A stretch of DNA of 64,000 nt, taken from contig NZ_QFZZ01000012.1 of the NCBI RefSeq assembly GCF_005233515.1, positions 1-64,000 on the forward strand, read 5' to 3'. Positions within the stretch are counted from its first letter, which is position 1; every line of letters begins with the position of its first letter. Made by a program: the position numbers and the translations under genes. The DNA comes from Pseudomonas sp. CFBP13508 (GTDB lineage: Bacteria; Pseudomonadota; Gammaproteobacteria; Pseudomonadales; Pseudomonadaceae). The notes under the pieces were generated by a model. The model was given only the letters and a program-made list of their open reading frames with translations, did not search any database and was not told the DNA's origin. Positions 58,958-64,000 of this stretch are shown here, piece after piece.

Positions 58958-59974
58958 TCACAGAGCGACCAGCCGTATCGAACTGCCATCGCTGACCTTA
59001 AGCGCCGCACAGATGGCGGGTGTCAGGGGCAGCGGCTGACCGGGGTGATAGTCGAGTTCGGTGACCATCGCGCGGTAGTCATGCAGGGCGTCGTTGCTCA
59101 GCAGGTAACGGCCACGGGCGTCGGTCGATGCTTGTTGGCGTACGCTGGCGGTCTGGCTGTCAGCGATCGAGCGAATGTTCGCGGTACGCGCATACAGCGT
59201 CGGTCCGGCGTCGAACAGGTCGATGTAGCTGTTGGTTTCGAAGCCTTCCCGCTCAAGGATGTCGAACGCTTCCTGGCCGTCCGGGTGCACGCGCCCGATA
59301 CAATCCTGGGCCGCTTGCGGCAGCATCGGCACGTAGATCGGGTATTGCGGCATCAGTTCGGCAAGGAACGTGCGGCTCTGTAACCCGCACAGACGCTCGG
59401 CTTCCGCGTAGGGGAGGTCGAAGAAGTGCTTGCCCAGCGCATCCCAGAACGGCGAGTGACCCTGCTCGTCGCTGTAGCCGACGATCTCGGTAATCACCGC
59501 CTCGGAGAACCGCTGTGCATGCGCAGCAATAAACAGCAGGCGCGCTCGCGACAGTAGTTCGGAAAACGGCGTGCGCACCAGCGCGGAGTCAATGTGGAAT
59601 CCGCGCAGCAAGGTATGCCCGCTAAGGTCATGGCACAACGACAACGCCGGCACGCCGTGCTCGATGTTCAACTCCCGCGAAGCGCTGGTGAAATGGCGGT
59701 TGCGCAGGCTGTAGAACGGCTCCTTGAAGCCGGCGGTGGCAAGGATTTCCGAGCAGCCGACCAATTGCCGGCGTTCGAGATCTTCGAGCACGAAGAAATA
59801 GTTCTCCGGCCCCTGCGCTGCGGCGGCGCTATCGAAGGACGCGCACGACGCGGCGATTTTTTCGCGCAGGTGCTCGCTGTCATCCGGCAGCGAGGTCACG
59901 CCGATCAGGCTCTCGCGAGCCAGGCGCTGTAGCTGGGGCAGATCATTCTGCTCGACTGGGCGTAAGACCAGCAT
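58958..59974 (-). CDS. AruF-like arginine/ornithine N-succinyltransferase alpha subunit
   Basis: A 338-residue AstA-family protein of the alpha (AruF) type: MLVLRPVEQNDLPQLQRLARESLIGVTSLP, SPFWDALGKHFFDLPYAEAERLCGLQSRTFLAELMPQYPIYVPML, and the C-terminal SSIRLVAL. Conserved blocks with the protein downstream (HGHSPFWD, ELMP, FE.N.YID.F) show both are the two halves of a heteromer. The gene lies 118 nt past the APC permease gene, beyond a hairpin that could set its level. As this pair lacks the other aru genes it is probably a second copy with its own physiological role. Confidence 0.9.
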   Translation of the reverse strand: MLVLRPVEQNDLPQLQRLARESLIGVTSLPDDSEHLREKIAASCASFDSAAAAQGPENYFFVLEDLERRQLVGCSEILATAGFKEPFYSLRNRHFTSASRELNIEHGVPALSLCHDLSGHTLLRGFHIDSALVRTPFSELLSRARLLFIAAHAQRFSEAVITEIVGYSDEQGHSPFWDALGKHFFDLPYAEAERLCGLQSRTFLAELMPQYPIYVPMLPQAAQDCIGRVHPDGQEAFDILEREGFETNSYIDLFDAGPTLYARTANIRSIADSQTASVRQQASTDARGRYLLSNDALHDYRAMVTELDYHPGQPLPLTPAICAALKVSDGSSIRLVAL

Positions 59975-59994
59975 GGATGTACTCCTGTATCAAA

Positions 59995-60018
59995 AGGTTC
60001 GGCCCGTTCGCCGAACCT
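59995..60018 (-). terminator. Perfect 9-bp hairpin between the permease and AruF-like genes
   Basis: AGGTTCGGC (59995-60003) and GCCGAACCT (60010-60018) enclose 6 nt. On the minus strand the stem is followed by TTTTG and, 16 nt later, the AruF-like ATG. It looks like a partial terminator or attenuator that would lower expression of aruFG relative to the permease gene. Confidence 0.45.
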
Positions 60019-60092
60019 GACTATCACTGTCGGTTTCCACGCGTTGAATCGGCGGTCGCCTGATTTGTTGTCAGACGCCGCTCTTTTTCTTG

Positions 60093-61442
60093 TCAGCCTT
60101 TGCTCGGGTCTGGCAGCGCTGTGCTGGCGCCGAGCTTGTTGAGGAAGAACAGGTACACCAGGCCCAGGGCAATCCAGATCAGGCCGAGTTTCTGTGCATC
60201 GACGCCCATGTTGTACATGATGGCGGCGACGATGATGAAGCCGATCACCGGGCAGAGCAGATGGCGCACAACCTGTCCCGACTTCTGCCGACGCCAGTAG
60301 TGGTTGATCACCGTCAGGTGCAGCAGCATGAAACCGCTGAGGGCGCCGAAGTTGATAAGCGAAGTGAGAATGTCGACCGCGTCGATGAACAGGTAGCAGA
60401 TCAGCAGTGACAATACCGCTACCAGATAAATGCTCAGGTACGGCGTGTTGTGTTTCGGGTGGACCCTGGCCAGCACCTTCGGCAGCTTGCCGTCGCGGGC
60501 CATGCCGAACAGCAGACGCGAGACGGCGGCCTGCGAGGTGATCGCCACCGCGACGCCCCAGGCCAGCGCCGTGGCGACGGCGGTCAGGGTCGCCAGCCAG
60601 CTGCCGGCGGCGATTTCAGCGATTTCATAGAACGCGGTGTCGGCGGACTTGAAGCCCATGCCCGCTGCCAGATCGGTGGCAATCCACGTTTGTACGACGA
60701 AAATCGTGCCCATCACCGCTAGAGTGATCAGCGCTGCCTTGCCGACACTGCGGCCCGGATCTTCCTTGATTTCTTCGGCGAGGGTGGAGATCGCGTCGAA
60801 GCCGAGGAACGACAGCACGGCGATCGACACGGCTTGCATCAGCAGGGCGAAGTTGAAGGTTTCCGGGTGATACAGCGGCGCCAGCGTCAGCTCACCGTTA
60901 CCGCCACCGTTGTGCAGGGCGTTCCAGGCGTAGAACAGGAAGATGCCCAGCACCACCAGTTGTGCCAGCAGGAACAGCATGTTCATCCGCGCGGTGAAGG
61001 TGATGCCGCGCAGGTTGACGAACGTCGCGCTGACCAGAAACGCCAGGATGAAGCCGACCTTGGGAATGTCCGGGTACAAATGATTGAGCGCCATCGCCGA
61101 ATACAGGTACAGCAGCGGCGGAATCAGCAGATAGTCGAGCAGCATCAGCCAGCCAGCGATGAAACCGACATGTTGATTGAGGCCGCGCTGGGCGTAGGAA
61201 TATACGGAGCCGGCAACCGGAAAGGCCTTGGCCATGCTGCCGTAACTCAGCGCGGTGAACAGCATCGCCACCATGCCGATGATGTACGCCAGCGGCACCA
61301 TCCCCGGTGCTTCGGCGTTGACGTAGCCATACACCCCGAACGGGGCGATGGGGATCATGAAGATCATCCCGTACACCACCAGATCGGTGAGCGTCAGGCT
61401 ACGTTTCAACTCTTGCTTGTAGCCGAATTCTTCAATTTCCAT
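60093..61442 (-). CDS. APC-superfamily amino-acid/amine permease
   Basis: A 449-residue transporter with about 12 helices. The first helices (LTLTDLVVYGMIFMIPIAPFGVYG and YGSMAKAFPVAGSVYSYAQRGL) have the G-x-G-type substrate loop and the helix-6 FLGFDAISTLAEEI of APC proteins such as PuuP. The ATG at 61442 (MEIEEF) is chosen because AAGGAG lies 9 nt before it; an upstream ATG at 61466 lacks a ribosome site. The place in the cluster suggests uptake of arginine, an amine or a related amino acid. It starts 54 nt after the amidohydrolase gene. Confidence 0.88.
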   Translation of the reverse strand: MEIEEFGYKQELKRSLTLTDLVVYGMIFMIPIAPFGVYGYVNAEAPGMVPLAYIIGMVAMLFTALSYGSMAKAFPVAGSVYSYAQRGLNQHVGFIAGWLMLLDYLLIPPLLYLYSAMALNHLYPDIPKVGFILAFLVSATFVNLRGITFTARMNMLFLLAQLVVLGIFLFYAWNALHNGGGNGELTLAPLYHPETFNFALLMQAVSIAVLSFLGFDAISTLAEEIKEDPGRSVGKAALITLAVMGTIFVVQTWIATDLAAGMGFKSADTAFYEIAEIAAGSWLATLTAVATALAWGVAVAITSQAAVSRLLFGMARDGKLPKVLARVHPKHNTPYLSIYLVAVLSLLICYLFIDAVDILTSLINFGALSGFMLLHLTVINHYWRRQKSGQVVRHLLCPVIGFIIVAAIMYNMGVDAQKLGLIWIALGLVYLFFLNKLGASTALPDPSKG

Positions 61443-61496
61443 GAAGCGCAACTCCTTGTCAGCCATCGGTCGGTTTATGTTTTATCGGTCCATCGT

Positions 61497-62249
61497 TTAC
61501 AGCAAAGGTGCGAGGTAACCTGCCCAGCGCGAAACCGCTTCGGGGCTGCGCAGCAGATCATTGCGCACCTCGATCAGCACCGCCTCAAGGCCCCTGGCAT
61601 CACCGTGCACGGGCACGGTCATATCGCCCAGCGGGTCAATTTTGTACGGCTGGTTGCCCGCGACTTTCAGTGGATGCGCTTGGAGGCCGTCAAGCAGGCG
61701 CTCGGCATAGTCTCTGGCCTGGCCGAACAGCACGCCGACTTCAAGCGGTCGCGGCTGGCCGTAATACACCGGGGTAAAACTGTGAATGCCGACCACACGC
61801 ACCGCTTGGCCTCGGGCGATGCGCTCGTCGATCAAAGTCTGCAAGCGCGCATGAAACGGTTTGAACAGGGTCTGGCGGCGATACTCGCGGGCCGCTTCGT
61901 CGAGCTCGCGATTGCCGGGGATCTGGTAGATCTCGCTTTGCAGTGGAATGCTGTCCGGGGCATGTCGCGGGCGGTTGAGGTCGATCAGCAGCCGTGAGTA
62001 ATTGGCGCTGAGCAACGTGGCGCCGAGCTGTTCCGATAACTGTTCGGCCAGTTGCAGCGCGCCGATGTCCCAAGCGATATGTTCGCGTGCGGCCGCCTCG
62101 TCCAGGCCCAGATTGTTCAGGGCTTCGGGAATGTAGCGACTGGCGTGTTCGCACACGAGGATCAACGGGTTCGTCGAGTCCTCGCGGCTCAGGTTGTAGA
62201 CCGGGCGGGTGTACAACCCAAGCTCGGCGGATTCAGTACAGGCGTGCAT
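61497..62249 (-). CDS. N-formylglutamate-amidohydrolase-family enzyme
   Basis: A 250-residue protein of the PF05013 family. LVCEHASRYIPEALNNLG near residue 25 and EHIAWDIGALQLAEQLS near 55 hold Zn ligands; NYSRLLIDLNRP near 82, GIHSFTPVYYGQPRPLEVGVL near 155 and EAVLIEVRNDLL near 223 complete the motif set. The usual reaction is removal of an N-formyl group from N-formylglutamate (histidine catabolism), but this family is also used for other N-acyl amino acids. The ATG at 62249 lies within the ligase gene's 3' end, overlapping it by 17 nt. Confidence 0.85.
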   Translation of the reverse strand: MHACTESAELGLYTRPVYNLSREDSTNPLILVCEHASRYIPEALNNLGLDEAAAREHIAWDIGALQLAEQLSEQLGATLLSANYSRLLIDLNRPRHAPDSIPLQSEIYQIPGNRELDEAAREYRRQTLFKPFHARLQTLIDERIARGQAVRVVGIHSFTPVYYGQPRPLEVGVLFGQARDYAERLLDGLQAHPLKVAGNQPYKIDPLGDMTVPVHGDARGLEAVLIEVRNDLLRSPEAVSRWAGYLAPLL

Positions 62250-63564
62250 AGTGCTCACACAGGTCAGCGGGCGAGAGCTGTTCCGTCAGCGCCAGTTCCT
62301 CGGTTTTCAGGGCGTAATAAGTGTCGAGCAACGGCTTGGGCAGCCATTCGTTGAAGGCTGCACTGTCGCGCAGGCAATCCAGCGCCTGCGCCAGCGAGGC
62401 GGGCAGGGCGACGATGCCCCGGGCCTTGCGTTGCTCGTCGTTGAGTGAATCGGGAATTTCATCGGTAACCGCGTTCAGCGCCAGACGCTGTTCGATGCCC
62501 AGCCGCCCGGCAATCAGTAGCGCAGCCATGGCAAGATGCGGCGAGGCGGTAGCGTCCATGGCGCGGAATTCCAGGTTGAACTGCTGCGCGGCGGACTTGC
62601 CGCCCAAGGTCACGGTCGGGCAGATGCGCAGCGCCGCTTCACGGTTCTGCTGCCCCAGACACGCATACGACGCGCTCCAGTGGTGCGGCTGCAAACGCTG
62701 GTACGACAGCGGCGTCGGCGCGGTGAACGCGCACAGCGCCGGTAGAAAATGCAGGACTCCGGCAGCCCAGTGCTGACCGATGCTCGATAGGCCGTTGCTG
62801 GTGCCGGCGTCGTAGAGCATCGGCTGACCGGCCACATCGAGCAGGCTGACGTGCAGATGGACACCGTTGCACACCGCTTCGGCGGCAGTCTTCGGCGCAA
62901 AACTCAGATCCAGGCCCATCTGCCGGGCGATTTCCCGAGTGATTTCCCGCACGTTGACCGCGCGATCCGCCGCCGCCACGCCAAGGGTCGGGCGGCAGGT
63001 GATTTCGTATTGGTGCTTGCCGTATTCCGGCAGGAACATTTCCGGCTCGACCCCGCCAGCGCGCAGGGCGCTGAGCAGCCAGCCGCCGAATTCGGCGCCT
63101 TGGCGCTGCGCTTCGAGAGAGAACGCCGCGTGTTCGGCAATGCCTGCGTGCAGGTTGAATTCATGTTCGAAGGCGGCGTTGACCTGTAACCCCAGCTCAT
63201 CGTGATAGCGCTCGATTTCATCGCGCAGCAATGTGCGTGGGCAGGCGCCCCATGCCTGGCCGTCGGTCTCACGAATGTCGGCGTGAATGAAATCCAGCAC
63301 CGGTGCATTGGCGTCCGGGCCGCTGCCGACAGTGACGCGGCTGCTCAGATCGGGAATCAGCCGCAGGTCGCCGTACGCGCCCCACGGATTGCTCGAGGCG
63401 ATGATGTCCTGCGGCGTCAACGCGCTGTTGGCCGGTACCCAACCGCAACCCGCCGCCTGGTAATGCTCCAGCTCATCGCTGGGAAACGAGCGGCCACGGG
63501 TGATGCCGATCAGGTCGGTTGTCACCAGCGTGGTCATCGGTAAAGGCGTCAGGCGCGGGCTCAT
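62233..63564 (-). CDS. Glutamine-synthetase-like gamma-glutamyl (amide) ligase
   Basis: A 443-residue GlnA-superfamily protein of the GlnT/PuuA class. AAFEHEFNLHAG near residue 128 and NGVHLHVSL near 232 are metal and substrate motifs; QQNREAALRICP near 305 and FNLEFRAMDATASPHLAMAALLIAG near 325 complete the ATP-grasp-like core. It lacks the adenylylation Tyr of GlnA, and its length and context fit a gamma-glutamyl-polyamine or -amine ligase. The ATG at 63564 overlaps the upstream cysteine-hydrolase stop codon by 4 nt; AGGAG precedes it. Substrate unknown. Confidence 0.87.
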   Translation of the reverse strand: MSPRLTPLPMTTLVTTDLIGITRGRSFPSDELEHYQAAGCGWVPANSALTPQDIIASSNPWGAYGDLRLIPDLSSRVTVGSGPDANAPVLDFIHADIRETDGQAWGACPRTLLRDEIERYHDELGLQVNAAFEHEFNLHAGIAEHAAFSLEAQRQGAEFGGWLLSALRAGGVEPEMFLPEYGKHQYEITCRPTLGVAAADRAVNVREITREIARQMGLDLSFAPKTAAEAVCNGVHLHVSLLDVAGQPMLYDAGTSNGLSSIGQHWAAGVLHFLPALCAFTAPTPLSYQRLQPHHWSASYACLGQQNREAALRICPTVTLGGKSAAQQFNLEFRAMDATASPHLAMAALLIAGRLGIEQRLALNAVTDEIPDSLNDEQRKARGIVALPASLAQALDCLRDSAAFNEWLPKPLLDTYYALKTEELALTEQLSPADLCEHYARLY

Positions 63565-64000
63565 GGCTGCATCTCCTGCAAACGGCCGAGCACGGTTTCA
63601 GTGTCGGTGATCCAGCAATAACCCTTGATCGCGTTGAGACAGGCGTGGTGGCGTTCAGCTGTGTAAGTGGCGCAGGCGTCCTCCACCAGCGTGACCAGAT
63701 AGCCACGGTCGGCGGCATCGCGCACGGCCATGTCCACGCATTGGTCGGTGACAATGCCGGCGATGATCAGATGGCGGGTTTGCAGATTGCGCAGCACGTA
63801 ATCAATGTTGGTTGAATTGAACACCCCGGAGGAGGTCTTCGGCAGCACGATTTCGTTCTCGGCCGGGGTCAGCTCAGCGATGACCTGAGCCTGAGCGCTG
63901 CCCTTGGGCAGATGCATGTCCGACAGCTTGTGATCCAGCGAGCGGTCGCGACCGTCGGCGGTCAGGCTTTCGATAATCGTGTGCAGCACGTTCTGCTGCG
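63561..64000 (-). CDS. Isochorismatase-family cysteine hydrolase (5' end beyond window)
   Basis: Partial at the right edge; at least 146 residues of the C-terminal part are present and the gene runs on past 64000. IIESLTADGRDRSLDH, ELTPAENEIVLPKTSSGVF and, near the C-terminus, IAGIVTDQCVDMAVRDA contain the Lys and nucleophilic Cys of the catalytic triad (Asp lies outside the window). A frame start at 63989 is not the gene start. Related enzymes hydrolyse ureido, carbamoyl or amide groups. It heads the amine catabolic cluster as seen here; more genes may lie further right. Confidence 0.87.
   Translation of the reverse strand, partial: QQNVLHTIIESLTADGRDRSLDHKLSDMHLPKGSAQAQVIAELTPAENEIVLPKTSSGVFNSTNIDYVLRNLQTRHLIIAGIVTDQCVDMAVRDAADRGYLVTLVEDACATYTAERHHACLNAIKGYCWITDTETVLGRLQEMQP

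Overview
This window reads as a chromosomal segment of a Pseudomonas of the P. fluorescens group. The evidence is the GC-rich codon use, three families of short intergenic palindromes typical of that group (REP/REPIN doublets with the core GGGAGCGAGCCTGCTCGCGA, 'GTAGGAGCTGCCGAAGGCTGCGATC' hairpins split here by position, and CCCTCACCCTAACCCTCTCCC elements), and the gene content: SdsA-type alkylsulfatase, AruF/AruG-type succinyltransferases, a PA4872-like oxaloacetate decarboxylase and HglS. No rRNA, tRNA, CRISPR array, prophage or complete insertion sequence was seen.

Layout. 1-480 is a tandem array of a 134-bp unit that carries REP palindromes. 593-4196 is a four-gene operon (DoxX, ABM-domain membrane protein, YtcJ-type amidohydrolase, YcaC-type hydrolase). 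4405-8093 holds an MscS channel with a cyclic-nucleotide domain, an exported esterase and a divergent LysR regulator. 8166-10281 holds an intact ParE/ParD-like pair, a methyltransferase, and an orphan antitoxin whose toxin survives only as a C-terminal scrap, bracketed by two almost identical REPINs.

10452-28312 is the centrepiece: sixteen genes on the minus strand, mostly overlapping by 4 nt, that form a complete Wzx/Wzy-type exopolysaccharide locus. In transcription order these are UDP-glucose dehydrogenase, UDP-uronate epimerase, initiating sugar-phosphate transferase, a BY-kinase-like protein with a broken Walker A, Wza export lipoprotein, Wzz/GumC co-polymerase, a GT4 glycosyltransferase, a Wzy-like polymerase, two GT2 enzymes, a polysaccharide deacetylase, a Wzx flippase, a secreted glycosidase-like protein and three acyltransferases. 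The product should be an acidic (uronate-containing), probably acylated polymer. A membrane-anchored sulfatase/phosphoethanolamine-transferase-like protein is divergent from it.

30513-35745 holds AraC and LysR regulators and an exported SdsA-type alkylsulfatase. 35884-40062 is an AttEFGH-like set (ABC ATPase, fused FtsX-type permease, CrtC/lipocalin-like lipoprotein). 40063-42158 holds repeats, three small proteins, an unusual set of competing hairpins and a candidate small RNA. 42159-45569 is a poorly characterised accessory stretch (glycosyltransferase, hypothetical, DUF6708-like membrane protein, possibly truncated hypothetical).

45665-53303 is a probable six-gene minus-strand operon: Baeyer-Villiger-type monooxygenase, alpha/beta hydrolase, GlcD, GlcE, GlcF and HglS. 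Together they could convert a ketone to an ester, then to a hydroxy acid, then to a 2-oxo acid. A MASE2-GGDEF diguanylate cyclase and a CPG2-like carboxypeptidase follow on the plus strand. 56850-64000 is a minus-strand amino-acid or amine catabolic cluster: a cysteine hydrolase cut by the window edge, a glutamine-synthetase-like ligase, an N-formylglutamate-amidohydrolase-family enzyme, an APC permease, AruF- and AruG-like subunits, and an oxaloacetate decarboxylase.

All functions are inferred from motifs and remembered family features; no database search was run.
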